Shown here: positions 1 to 10,676 of the stretch, piece by piece
Layout of the letters: each line of letters begins with the position of its first letter
Position numbering within the stretch: the first letter of the stretch is position 1
Assembly: GCA_004335635.1 (NCBI GenBank)
Contig: QAXH01005108.1
Location: forward strand, 27,432-64,125
Direction: 5' to 3'
DNA from: Chloromonas sp. AAM2
Lineage: Eukaryota > Chlorophyta > Chlorophyceae > Chlamydomonadales > Chlamydomonadaceae
DNA: 36,694 bases
Program-made: the position numbers and the translations under genes
The notes under the pieces: generated by a model
Seen by the model: the letters and a program-made list of their open reading frames with translations, nothing else
Told to the model about the DNA's origin: nothing
Databases searched by the model: none

Positions 1-1144
1 GCTTGGGGTTCAACACAGGTGGGGGGCGGGTTGGGTGGCACAATCAGATGTTGGTTATTTCATCATCATCATCATCAGATAGGTGACCATTATCAACGCA
101 GGCCTTTCAAAAACTGCGGCTTCGCAGCTTGCGGTGCTGCGCAGACCAAAGCCTGGGCGCTTGGCAGCCACCATGTGATGGTGACTAGCATACGTGAGTG
201 CATACCCATGTCCCCATGCCCTTGCTCCCTTGCCCCAGGCACTCTGAAGGAGGTGGCTGCATCAGGCGTGCGTGCGGGTGAGGAGTCGGCCGTGGCCCTC
301 ATTCGCGCGGCGCTGAGGAACAACTCCCTGCAGCTGCTGGACATCAGGGGCGTGCCATTGGGTGCCGAGGTGAGGAACGGAATCAGTATGATTGAATGGA
401 AAATCTAAACGAGTGATGGGAGTGCGGATACAATGCATTGTTCGGTTGGAGAGGAAGGGTAACTGATTAACTGGTTAAGGATACCAACGGGGCATGAAAG
501 GGTGATGAGAGGAGGCAGTAAAGTAAGAAGCAAGTCACGGTCGTGTCAAGTTGCAGTGAGATGCAGCTGTGATAGGTAGCTCTTGTTGATGCTGTGGGAG
601 GCTCAGAATTAAATAGCCCCGCCAAACCAGTCGCAACACTGCTGCTAATGCTTGTGCTGTGTTCGTTTTCCCAGGGCGTAGCCCAGCTGTGCCAGATGCT
701 GCGCTACACCGCCACCCTCAACACCCTGCGTGTGGACGTTTCTTCGCGCGAGGGTGCAGAGGCCATAGCCAGGGAACTGCCCAACAACCGCTCTCTCATG
801 CACCTGACCATCGGCGGACCAGTGCCAGAAACGCTCTTGGCTCAGGTGCGATATGAGTTGATGCTAACGCACCTTAAACATAACCTTGATACCATAACCT
901 AACATAACCTTTGTACCATAATCATAAACCTTAGTCATTAGGCCGGCATGGTGTCGTAGGCGATATGGCATAGGTGAGCTCAACCCTCTGTGCCTCAGGC
1001 GCTGCTAATGCAGGTGCGTGAGGACAAGCATGGATCAAACCGTAGCCATAAATTTAGCACAGTATCATAGACTATGACATCATTATCACCATCATTACCT
1101 GGCTTCACCCGTTCATCAGCGTTAGCAAAGCGCAACAACTGCAG
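1..1144 (+). other. LRR-like N-terminal exons of the p25-alpha gene
   Basis: Exon 1-18 ends ACACAG|GTGGGG and joins in phase 1 to 239-369. Exon 675-845 follows in phase 0. The product has repeated leucine spacing (SLQLLDIRGVPLGAE, TLNTLRVDVSSREGAEAIA, SLMHLTIGG), as in ribonuclease-inhibitor-like LRRs, so this is probably the end of a longer repeat domain encoded outside the window. The next sure exon (1748) needs one carried-over base, so short exons must lie between. A 15-nt AG..GT segment (999-1013, ALLMQ) and a 19-nt one (1126-1144) fit the phase but are not proven. The intervening sequence also holds a 27-bp triplicate and a CA tract. Confidence 0.6.
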
Positions 1145-4100
1145 GTATACGCCAAACTGTCACACTGCCACTGCGGATTTCTTGATTCAAGTCATGGCCA
1201 TGTGAGACAGGATTCAAGTCATGGCCGTGGGAGACAGGCTCCAAGTCATGGCCATGTGAGACATGCTACTTGTTCAGATTCGTGATGAACCTGAACGCGA
1301 TCTTCTGTTCCACTTGTGGGACGATACAGTTGTAAACACACACACACACGCACACACACACACTGTCTTGATGCAGATGAGTGAGATCCTTGCGGCCAAC
1401 ACCATGCGGAACACCACCGGGTCCCCATGTGAGAATGGCGGGAAGGACAGGGGCAGGGCTGTGTTGTCTAGTGGCAGGGAGGGCACGTAGCGCCTGTACG
1501 TGAGCGGGAAAGAGTGGTGTGTGTGGTCACTGGCGACAGAGTGTTGCCGGTAATTTCCGTCTCCAGTACACATGGGTGTGCCGAGTTCGGCCTGGAACGG
1601 CAAATTGCAAGGAACTTAATTGGGATAAGGGGCAGGTCAGTAGACTGAGTTCAGTTAGATAGGGCTACGTGGTCTCTACCTCCATTGCTATCTGTCGATT
1701 GTCCCCTTTTGGGCAATGTTTTGTCTGCGTGCCTTCCCTCCCCGCAGCCCGTTCCTCGCCCCACATTCATGCGTGGATAGAGAACGCCACCCTGGGCCAC
1801 GCCGTGAGCGGGCACACGGTGGTGGCGGCGGCCAAGCGGGAGGCAAGGGAGCGCAAAGCCTCGGCCAGCAGATCGCCCTCGCCTGGTCCCGGCATGCGCA
1901 GGTATCAGCTAGTTTAACAGCTACTTTGGAACATGAAATAAACAAAATATGGGGGAGCCTCAAAAGGGAGAGGAAGGCACAGGCAGCAACAATGTGCCCA
2001 AACTGGTGTATGCCCACAGCAGCCTCAGGAATGAAGCGAGTGGTCTGTCTACTGACTTTGCATTTGTATGTCACACGTGTGTGTCCTCCCTGCAGCAGCC
2101 CCAGAAGTGAGGCGGGCGGGTCCGTGTACAGCCATGGCACGTACACCACCAACCGCACGCACAACACGCACAAGACGGCAACCACCTACCTGAGGTGAGG
2201 GAGTGGGAAGGGGGGCTGAGGAAGGAGTCTCAGAAGGGAGCAAATGAAGCAGCCATTACCAAACATCCATCATTCCGTCCAACCCACAAGTGAAGGGGAT
2301 TATGACGCACCTGGTTAGTGATGGTGGTGGCCACCCCTTGAGGTGCTATCCTGTCTGCAAACCTCGTTAGACCCGACAAGCTGTGACGCAATGCGCGGAT
2401 GGGTTTTCACGGAATGGGTAATGGGTTAATGCCACTCACCAACGCCCGTGACAACTCCAGCAGACAACGTCGGGCGAAGAGGACGAGCAGAGGGCGCTGG
2501 CGTCGACAGATAGCCACAGGTCACAGGCGTTATTCTCACTCTGACGATCATCACGCATGACTGACAGGCGAGCAGGCATCACCACCTGCTCTGGTTTTCA
2601 TTCCCTCGCCTCTGACTGGCGCTGACGCCCAACTTCTGCTTTTACCTGTGGTACAGCACTGGCCTGTTTCCTGTCCTCTTTCCCTTGTCTCTTACAGTTT
2701 CCAGTTCAGTCAGATGAGCCGCAAGACGGGCATCAGTTCCTCCCCGCTGCGCCTGTCCACCTCCCTGGCGGCCGGCGGGGCGGCGGAGAAGGCGGCCGTC
2801 ATATTCCGCAAACACGACCTAAACCAGGTGGGTGCATGTTATACTATGGTCATTCCAATACTGTGGTCATTCCAATGCTATGGTCATTTCAATGACGAGA
2901 TCAAACCCCTGGCCCTTGCTAGCTGCGATCTGGCTTGCTGCAGATGTTGCTGGCGCTTGCTAGGCACAGCCGGCGTGGTACCGGCCTGCCCATACCCTTC
3001 AAGCAGCAAACCAAACGTTGGATCAAGCCCTGAGCACTGCATGAACCGCTATATGAGCCGCTTCAAGCCAGGATGCAAGGAGGCTCTTGGCCCGCACCAA
3101 AACGTGATCCATCGGTGGCTGTTTGCGCGATGCAGGACAACCACTTGAACCGTGATGAGATGCTGGCAGCCCTTCAGGAGGTCGGCGTGTTCAACGGAAT
3201 TCGTGCTAAGCAAGTCGGTGAGTTGCGGCCCATGCATTGTGTGTGTCTACACAACGGGGTGTGATCGATTTGTGGGCTAGTTGAACTGGATGACTTGTGC
3301 ACACAGCACAACAAGCCCCACTGGTGCCCCTGGCGAAATCAAGGCAAGCTTTCCACACCTTGGCGTGACAAGAGGAAGTTTTGCACAAGTGACGGCCAGT
3401 GCCTGCTTCTGAGAGGGAACAGTATGGGAGGTCGCAAAGGGTTGTTACAAAGAGGTGCCCCGGATGTGGGATGCCTATGCATGGTGTGGTGTGCGACACG
3501 TGTGTGTGGCGTTGCGTTCAGGTCGTCTGCTGGACCATGAGTTCAAGAAGGCAGACTGGGACAACGACGGGAAGATCAGCCTGCAGGTAAGGGAGAAGAA
3601 CCGGGGTGCATGCAGACGGGAAGATCAGCCTGCAGGTAGGGGGGAAGAACCAAGGTAAAAAGCATGGTCATCAAGAGAACGAGTGAGGCAGATAGGGAGT
3701 GCGGCCGCGTCGCACCCCGTGCCTGCCATACAGCCAAACCCACATCATCACATGAGCGCGCAGGGCCAGACAAACGGCAAGCATGTAGGCATGTGGGCAG
3801 GCAGACAGGCTGACAGGAGTGATGGACTTCGTGCCTGGATTACCGGTTCAAACAGGTTTGTGCCCCGGGTACAGACCGAGGCTGCAGGTAGGCAGGCAAG
3901 CGGGTTTTGACGTGTACGGCAAACAGTTCAACTTGCAGTATGCAAGGCTTGTATTGATGGTGATGGTGATGGCGATGATGAGATTGAGGATGGGTGCTGA
4001 CCCTGTATCCACGCCCCGCAGGACTTCACCACTTACTACGAGAAGGTGGCGTACTACCAGACCCAGATGGCCAGGGAGGGGCGCATCAAGAGCGCCAGCC

Positions 4101-7100
4101 ACAAGCACAGCATACCTGTTGGTGAGGCACAATGCATGCTCATTACCACCACCATCGTCGTCGTCTTTTACCCTCTACTCAGAAACCCTTCCACATAACA
4201 GACCTCATGTGCTTGGACAGAATTATGAGACGTTATAGTTATAGCACATCTTGCTTTGCCCTGGTAGTTCCCAGTCGTAATGATAGCTAGCAAACACTTC
4301 CAGCCCAACGGTACTGCAGCTGAACAAGATTCTACTGCATGATTTGCACCAGTCCAGCTGCTTGGTTATCCAGGGGATTGAGGCTGTGGTCTTCCGCTTC
4401 TGATTCATGGCTAAGCGGGGCCTCCCTTCTGGCTCCTCGTATTGAGATGCATCCCTCACTTTCCTGTTCGGTTGCCCAGGCACCGAGAACAACCCGGCTC
4501 TCAAGCGCGTGTTCAAGAACTACTGCAAGTACGCCCTGGGCCAGGGCAGGGTCTATGCACAGGAGGGCGTGCCGCACATGAACGCGCAGCAGTTCCACAG
4601 GCTGGTGCAGGATGCAGGCTTCGTTGAGCCAGACGGTGAGTTTGTCACATGCTTGGCGGCCTATATGTCGGTTTCGCCGGTTTCACAGGCTAGCAGTTCC
4701 ACAGGCTGGAGCAGGACGCGGGCTTCGTCGAGCCAGACAGTGAGTGGGGGTGGCTGATTCTCACACGTGTTATTGGTTATAATGGTCACGTGAGTGGTTA
4801 CGTTGGTTTATGTGTGGTATCTCAGTTCTTTGCACTCTGATCATCTGATTCATATGTACGACGGACAACGCTGAACGATGCAAAGGCAACACGCTGGCAT
4901 CCGTAGCAAGCCCTAAGGCACTACGACAGACATGCAGCTTATGGTGGTCGTCTTTCTCGAGTTGTTTGCTTAGTCATGATGAACTTACGTCACGTGTAAC
5001 AGTAATTTGCCGACTGCAGTGCAGCCTATCAAGCGTGCCTTCCACCGAACTGCTGCTGCCTTCACAGGTCGATTGAGCACCACGGCGGTGGACGTGGTGT
5101 TCTACAGGTACCGCCCGGCAGGGGCCAGGAGACTGGGGTTCAAGGAGGTGAGCACTGATTAGTTTCAATCCCACAAGATTTATGTAATCAAGACAACAGG
5201 TCGTGTCTAAGGAAACTAGGATTCAAGGAAATGAGCCAAGAGATGGGGCAGTGCCAGATCAGATTACCAGTTTCAAATCCGTTCGTCAAAGAAAACCAAC
5301 TGTTTTGGTTGCTTCATGCTGCAAGAGCTGGGCAGGTGCGTTTTGGATGGTGAAAAATAACGGTGACAACTTCGACCGAAAGCCGCATCAGGTTCGGTGT
5401 TCAACGTACTTGTGTTTGCTTGTGTGCGTCGCGTGCAGTTGTTGGCATGTGTTCAGTTTGTTGAGGCGCTGCCTGCATTGGCAATGCTAATCCTTGCCCT
5501 TATGCCTTTCTCATAGCATCGCTCTGTCCATTGCGTGCGTTCAGTTTGTGGAGGCCCTGGCTGCTGTAGCCTACGAGGCGGGTATGCAGTTTGAGGATGT
5601 GATGGTGGCGCTGGGCTGCAGAGGGGCTAATGTCATCACACCGGACGGGTCCAGGGTGAGTGTGGGAGCTGGAAGAGGCTGAGTAATAGCATCCTCGTAA
5701 CACACATCTCCTGTGTCAAACGAGCCACCAAATCACTTACTTGAAATAGTGCTACGCAGTGTGGTGATAAGATGATAATGATGGAAAACAAATGACTCAA
5801 TCAGAGTCGGATACGAATCCCGCAGTCCGTCTGGACAGGTTCTGCTTGGCTGAACTCGGGCTGAAACCGACTGGTAAAGCCAAGCTGAACTCGGGCTGAA
5901 ACCGACTGGCAAAGCCAAGCCAACACGTGCAAAGCTGAAAGCATGGAATGCATGCTGTGCAACACGTGCTCGTGTGGTGCGCATCTTGTTCAGTCAAAGC
6001 CATGTGCACCATGCGCACCATGTGCATCATGCACACCATGCGTATCATGTGCATCGTGCGCACCATGTGCATCATGCGCACCATGTGCATCATGCACACC
6101 ATGCACACCATGCACACCATGTGCATCATGCGCACCATGTGCATCATGCGCACCATGCACACCATGCACACCATGTGCATCATGCGCACCATGTGCATCA
6201 TGCGCACCATGCACACCATGCACACCATGTGCATCATGCGCACCATGTGCATCATGCGCACCATGCACACCATGTGCATCATGCGCACTATGTGCATCAT
6301 GCGCACCATGTGCAGCATGTGCATCTTGTATCTTGATCTCGTGTCGAATGCATGCATGTGCCATGCGCAGCGCAACAGCGATGCGGGCGGTGGCGGTCGG
6401 GCCACCCAGGAGGACGTCATGTTGGAGGGGGCCTTCGCACACCTGCTGGTGCGAGAGCGGCCGGGGGCGTCAGAACATCTGTGGACAATAGGGCCAGGGG
6501 TGCTGCGGGTCTGATGAGAGCAGGGCACAGCTGGTATGCTATCAGGAGTGTCGGTTCAGCAAGTGCAGTCGGGTGTGCACAAAGACGCTGCGGCAATTGA
6601 AGACAGGAAAGGGAATGATGTCAAACAGTGGCAGGGCGCTCGTGAAGCGGGCATGGAACAAAAGCAAGGTCTGCAACTGATAGGCGATGTGTCAATGATC
6701 ATATGGCGGCCTCAGGGGTATGCTGGAATGAATGGTAAGGTCTGCTCAAAAGAATTGAAAGAAATTGTCAAGGCAAGCATGCCGAGTGTGAAACTCAACC
6801 ATGTGCACATGGCGTGCATGCATGCATGCAGGGTGCGCCGCATGGTCTGGCATCCATTCAGGAGATGCCCACCCCCCTGCCCACGCCCTTACCCGGCATG
6901 CCTGCCCTCCTCGCTCCGCCTGTTAAGGGAACATCACCGGGAGTGGTCAAGAAGAAACTCAAGAAGGCTGGCGTGCAGGTCAGTGGTCTGTTCTAGCAAT
7001 TATGCTTGCTGACCAGATTGATCCAAACGAGTTTACGTGCGTTGTTGTGATTGTTTTACAGTCCGGGTTATCCTCAACAGTCATTTACCTTCCACAATGT

Positions 7101-10100
7101 TTGAAAATATAATTGTATTATAATCAAGTCTCAAAATATTTGTTCATGATGGACCATTCCTGCCAGTTCAGTTCTCCGTCGATTTTGAGATTTCAAGGTT
7201 TCTTGCAATTCACGATTTTTTTGTCAGTTCCGCCGGTTTGATGTCGTTTTTCCTCATAATCGAAAACGGTGACCGCATGTGCAGGGCGGTGCGAAGGCGA
7301 GTGGCGGTGCGGGCGGCCAGGCCGTGAGCAACCCGCTGTTCGAGAGTCAGGCGATGATGAACTTTGATGCACAGGCAGCGGCTAGGGCCGCGGCAGAGGG
7401 GAGCAAGGTGGGTGGGGGTTCTTGGGGTGATTGTGGCTGGTAAGTGTGACTGGACGGTGGGGCGGGCCAGCGGCACAGCGGTACCTGGGCGGCCTCCCTT
7501 TCCCGTCAACAGTCTGTGTCTCCCGTCTTGGTGATTCTTTATTGCTAAGCAGGGTCAAGTCCTGGCTTTGTTTCTTCAGCACTTTCAAAGCAGTTCAATC
7601 AGGTTTCATGAGCCGAGGGCTCATCATCAAGATCAGGCCAGGCTAGCAAGTCAAAATGCATGCATTGGGTTACTTGCAGGCAGCTGCTGCTGACGTGCGC
7701 CACCGGCAGGAGCTGGAGCAGCGGCTGGCCGCCATGGAACTCAGGCTGGCTGCAGCCCATGCTCCAGCCATGACGGCCAGCGGGAGTCTGAGTGTGATCG
7801 GGGCGGGCATCGACGCCAGTGTGACTGCATCCAGCATCGCAGGTGCGGCTCTGGCCCTTAAAGTGCCTTACTGGCCGTCTGTAGCAGCTATCAATCATGC
7901 ACGGCATTGTAGGCAGCGGAGGAAGTAACAGCAACAGCCTGTGTCAGCTGTTAACTCATCCAGGCCACTGCAGGTAAGCTCCCAATCCAAGGCGCGTTGA
8001 AAGTAAGCTCTTAAAGAGCTCCACTCAACCATACCAAGCCATGATGGCGTGACAATGAAAGAATTTCATTCAAATGCGTTGAACCATGCAGACAAAGCCC
8101 TTGACCTGGAACAGGGCGGCGCTCAGGTGGCAGTGGCAGGCAAGGAGCTGCAGGGCCAACATCTGTACTGCAGTGTGAGCTTCCATGTGATCAGAGCATG
8201 TGTATGACAAGCTGAATGCGCCCGTTGATTTCAGGCCGTCTGTCCCGGCTTGAGGCTCAGCTGACACAGGCTGTGGTGAAGCAGGAGGAGCTGGACGGCG
8301 TGTCCAGGCAAATGGAGGGGCTGCAGGTGGGTAGGGCTTCCCTGATGCGAATACAATTCAGTAGCACTGTAGTTATGTGTAGCTGTATATAGCTGTATGT
8401 AGGGTTGGAGACAGGCGGACGGACGGACTGAAGGGTGCAGCAGGGGTGGGACTGCGTAGTGGGTCTTTGTGCGTTGGTTGGCGGGTGGGTGTTTGTGAGT
8501 GCGCTTTGAGCCAGAACAAGCAGATATCAAGAGTACAAAGCGAAGAGAAAGCTGCTCCTAGCCAGGCAGGGGCGGGTCCAGGCAGGGGCGGGTCCAGGCA
8601 GGGGCGGGTCTTGTCAGCACATTGTCAATGGAGGGCGGGATTGCCTGCCTGCAGAACCGCGTAGGAGTCCCGCCTTGACCCAAAACGTTCATGTACACCC
8701 GGCATTCGTACTGTGCACCCTGCTACCAGTGAGCTTTCTTGGCTTAACGATTGTCAGGCGCGTAATTCTCGGAGAGACGTTGTGTCTAGCTGCAGTACCA
8801 TGGGTTGAACCATGAAAAGCCATGTGATGATGATGATGATGTGATGTTCAAGTGCAGAAGAAATAGGGAGTGACTTGGAGCAGGCTACGTGTGGTGATTT
8901 CCTTGCATGATGCATTGACCTGCTTGCTCACTGGATGTTCCTTTCCCTATCGCCGTGCAGGGCACCCTAGCGCGTCTTGCAGATGAGATCGCTCGGCTCA
9001 AGGCGGTTGGCCCGGCACACGGGGGGGCACAGGGCGACGCAGCATCTTCAGCGGACCTCTCAGTCGTCACCAAACAGGTGCGGTTGCGTTTGCGCATGCT
9101 GTTGCGGTTAAGCGGGTCAGGTTCCCAATGCACAGGTGGACTAATAGGTGGCTGCACAGTAGCAGTAGCAGTTGCAGTTTCCATGCTGTCATACAACAGT
9201 GGTGCTTGAGATTGGCTGGTGGAGGCTGTATACCTGGGTCAGCCTGTACCTTTAGTCGCCCCGACTCATGAGCCTTGATCATCATCATAATCATCATAAT
9301 CATCATCACAAGGCGAATCTGCATCGCATGGCAAATCGCGTCGCATGGCAAATCTGCACAAGAAACGATAGCAGGTAGTCTTTGGTGCTATCACCCAATG
9401 TGCGCAGGTTGAGAGCATGTCTGGTCTGGTGGGCCAGTTGGCGGGCGATGTGCGCGGCCTGCTGGGGAGGGTGGACGGTCTGGCCGGTCAGCTGGCCACT
9501 GTCACTCTGGAGCAGCGCACACTGGCCATGCGCACCGCCTCCCTGGGGGCGAGTGCGGGCGGGGCGGCGGGCGGGGCGGCTGCGGACCTGATCGCGGCCA
9601 TGGAGAAGAAGTTCATGGACAGGCAGGCGCGCTTCGAGGGAGCGCTGATGCAGGTGAGGAGGGCGAGGGTGGTGGGAGCGACTGGCAGGTCATGTCGGTG
9701 GCAGTATCATCATGAGGGTGGAGCAAGAGACGTGGCAGAGGGGATTGACAAAGGGACCGTCGTTGGTTGACGGAGCGCTTTCATTTCATTTGAAAAATGA
9801 CGACAAGAGGCTACCAACACAACTATCGTGCGGACAATGCTGTGATATGTTGTCGTTTCAAGGCGTTTCTAACGTTTTCTGTTGGCTGCTGTGCGCTGCA
9901 GGTGGCGCGGCAGGTGGATGTGCTCGACTCAAAGCTCAAGGACGAGCATGAGCACTCACTCAAGGCAATCGAGTTCATCGCCACTTCACAGGTGAGCGCA
10001 GAGCTGATCGATGTCTACGGCAATACTGGATTTTTGACGGTACTTGAAGATGGAAGCTGCAATAAACGCCTTGGGGACGGGATGATGCACACACAGATCA

Positions 10101-10274
10101 GTAGTGATGCTCAGATCGTTGCTCGGAGCAGTGTAGATGATCAGGTTCGTCCAGCCTGCAAGCCAGCGATCGGCGAGCCGTCTAATTTATGATGTGCCTG
10201 ATGTTGTGCATGCGCAGGGCGGTGCGGGATCCATAGGCGGCAAGATGCCACTGCTGGTCAGCAAGGTGGTGTAA
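1..10274 (+). CDS. LRR / EF-hand / p25-alpha / coiled-coil protein, 5'-truncated
   Basis: Multi-exon gene entering from the left edge; about 840 residues are visible, ending at TAA 10272-10274. Exon chain: 1-18, 239-369, 675-845, 1748-1901, 2096-2194, 2698-2827, 3136-3217, 3522-3586, 4022-4121, 4480-4635, 5068-5147, 5545-5655, 6371-6448, 6832-6978, 7285-7407, 7680-7842, 8092-8172, 8235-8326, 8961-9077, 9408-9653, 9902-9991, 10218-10274. Two possible micro-exons (999-1013, 1126-1144) would satisfy phase between 845 and 1748. From 1748 onward every junction is GT-AG and phases agree. Order of parts: LRR-like segment, basic Ser/Thr linker, two EF-hands, TPPP/p25-alpha domain, Pro-rich spacer, coiled coil. 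The p25-alpha family (TPPP) binds and bundles tubulin, so a microtubule or ciliary role is inferred, with Ca2+ control through the EF-hands. Domain content is seen; function is inference. The least certain junction is the donor at 8173. Confidence 0.82.
1184..1264. repeat. 27-bp tandem repeat, 3 copies
   Basis: Three adjacent 27-bp units (1184-1210, 1211-1237, 1238-1264) carrying the core CAAGTCATGGCC, with a few mismatches. They lie in a p25-alpha gene intron. Confidence 0.9.
1335..1363. repeat. CA/CACG microsatellite
   Basis: Nearly pure (CA)n with one G interruption. It sits inside a longer motif that recurs in degenerate form near 17150-17235. Confidence 0.85.
1748..2827 (+). other. Basic Ser/Thr/Gly-rich linker exons
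   Basis: Exons 1748-1901, 2096-2194 and 2698-2827 join with matching phase 2. They encode a region rich in Arg, Ser and Thr (for example SRSPSPGPGMR and NRTHNTHKTATTYL), which looks disordered and phosphorylatable. The last exon ends in FRKHDLNQ, the first part of an EF-hand whose loop is completed by the next exon. The CAGCAG at 2093-2098 could let the second exon begin at 2096 or 2099; either choice keeps the frame. Confidence 0.75.
2698..4121 (+). other. EF-hand pair exons
   Basis: Exons 2698-2827, 3136-3217, 3522-3586 and 4022-4121. Loop 1 spans an intron: D-L-N-Q | D-N-H-L-N-R-D-E, with acidic or Asn residues at positions 1, 3, 5 and 12 but no Gly at position 6, so Ca2+ binding may be weak. 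Loop 2 (visible residues about 284-295) is D-W-D-N-D-G-K-I-S-L-Q | D, a canonical Ca2+-binding loop with Asp at 1, 3, 5 and 12, Gly at 6 and Ile at 8, again split by an intron just before the last Asp. A helix rich in Tyr, Lys and Glu follows (DFTTYYEKVAYYQTQ). Confidence 0.85.
3566..3655 (+). repeat. 49-bp tandem duplication of exon end and splice donor
   Basis: GACGGGAAGATCAGCCTGCAG followed by GTA appears at 3566 and again at 3615. The first copy is the end of the EF-hand exon with its donor (3587). The second, inside the intron, repeats the last 21 exonic bases and a donor at 3636. Use of the second donor would add 49 nt and shift the frame. Confidence 0.92.
4588..4746 (+). repeat. Partial exon duplication at 104-bp offset (p25-alpha exon end)
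   Basis: The last ~48 bases of exon 4480-4635 and its GTGAGT donor recur at 4692-4746. Most differences fall at codon third positions (GAT/GAC, GCA/GCG, GTT/GTC); one is GTG/GAG (Val to Glu). An acceptor-like CACAG precedes the copy, which delimits a 51-nt exon-like segment 4689-4739. Confidence 0.9.
5451..5475 (+). repeat. Decoy copy of the exon start at 5545
   Basis: TGTTCAG|TTTGTTGAGGCGCTG at 5450-5471 resembles the true junction CGTTCAG|TTTGTGGAGGCCCTG 88 bp downstream. Both encode Phe-Val-Glu-Ala-Leu; the differences inside these codons are synonymous. Use of the upstream acceptor would add 88 nt and shift the frame. Confidence 0.8.
5851..5920. repeat. 35-bp tandem duplication
   Basis: Two 35-bp units (5851-5885, 5886-5920) differing at one base (T5875/C5910). 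They lie in the intron before exon 6371. Confidence 0.93.
5999..6330. repeat. 9-bp CATG-rich minisatellite
   Basis: About 36 units of a 9-mer alternating between CAYCATGYG-type variants. The period is a multiple of three and the unit has no stop triplet on either strand, so all six frames stay open. The long Met/His/Cys/Thr ORFs that result are artefacts of the repeat. It occupies the 715-bp intron between exons 5545-5655 and 6371-6448. Confidence 0.95.
6371..10274 (+). other. Pro-rich spacer and coiled-coil tail exons
   Basis: Eleven exons encoding visible residues about 444-840. Exon 6832-6978 is Pro-rich and ends with a basic cluster (VVKKKLKKAG). Exon 7285-7407 is Gly/Ala-rich. From 7680 on the sequence is long amphipathic helix with heptad-like Leu/Ala spacing (RQELEQRLAAMELRLAAA, RLSRLEAQLTQAVVKQEEL, TLARLADEIARLK, and much of exon 9408-9653), broken by Gly/Ala linkers. 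The tail ends GKMPLLVSKVV-stop. The pattern suggests an oligomerising rod. The 3' end of the message is not clear: TGTAA overlaps the stop (10270-10274), and the next TGTAA is at 11557. Confidence 0.78.
8562..8609. repeat. 16-bp G-rich tandem repeat, 3 copies
   Basis: Three exact copies of CCAGGCAGGGGCGGGT in the intron between exons 8235-8326 and 8961-9077. The G-rich strand is the coding strand. Confidence 0.95.
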
Positions 10275-10555
10275 GAAACAGGAGATCAGCCGAGACGTGA
10301 AGCCGAACGAGTTGAACTGACGACAGTTGGCCTCTCTGTTGTGTTGGCCTCTAACCTTGCCGCACGTTGCTCCGAATTTTGCTTGATTGACATGACTAAA
10401 CCCCATGATAATGACTCAGCACCCAGTTGACTGAAGTCGCACAATGGGTGAGCCAGCGGTTGGCGGGCAGCTGTACTTGGACTCCGATCGCTTCGCCGCC
10501 GCTCCGGCTGGTGCGTGATGACTTCGAATCCACTGACTGACATTGACAGCAACGT

Positions 10556-10676
10556 CTTGTCTCGCGATCACTTGAGTCTATTTGATCACTTGACCCGATC
10601 ACTTGACTTGATCTGATCACTCAAACTTGACCGGATCACTGGAGTTTACCTGATCACTTCTCGACTTGACCTGACC
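10556..10676. repeat. Degenerate GATCACTTGA repeat
   Basis: About eight imperfect copies of GATCACTTGA with spacers such as TCTA, CCC and CTTGATCT, just downstream of the p25-alpha stop codon. Confidence 0.8.

Larger units (their letters stand above)
4480..5655 (+). other. p25-alpha (TPPP) domain exons
   Basis: Exons 4480-4635, 5068-5147 and 5545-5655, visible residues about 328-443. Recognised by the family pattern: a helix (RVFKNYCKYALG), then Met-x-x-x-x-Phe-x-x-Leu-x-x-Asp-x-Gly, then a short link to STTAVDVVFYRYRP and the closing helix GFKEFVEALAAVAYE. This is the usual size of a single p25-alpha domain. Members bind tubulin and are linked to microtubules and cilia. The exons are joined by phase-1 and phase-0 introns. 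Both flanking introns contain partial copies of these exons. Confidence 0.85.

Noticed and set aside
5797..6528. Long ORFs on both strands rich in Met/His/Cys/Thr across the 9-bp repeat
   Set aside because: Produced by a stop-free 9-bp unit that is open in all frames. Composition follows the repeat, and the segment is intronic in the p25-alpha gene.
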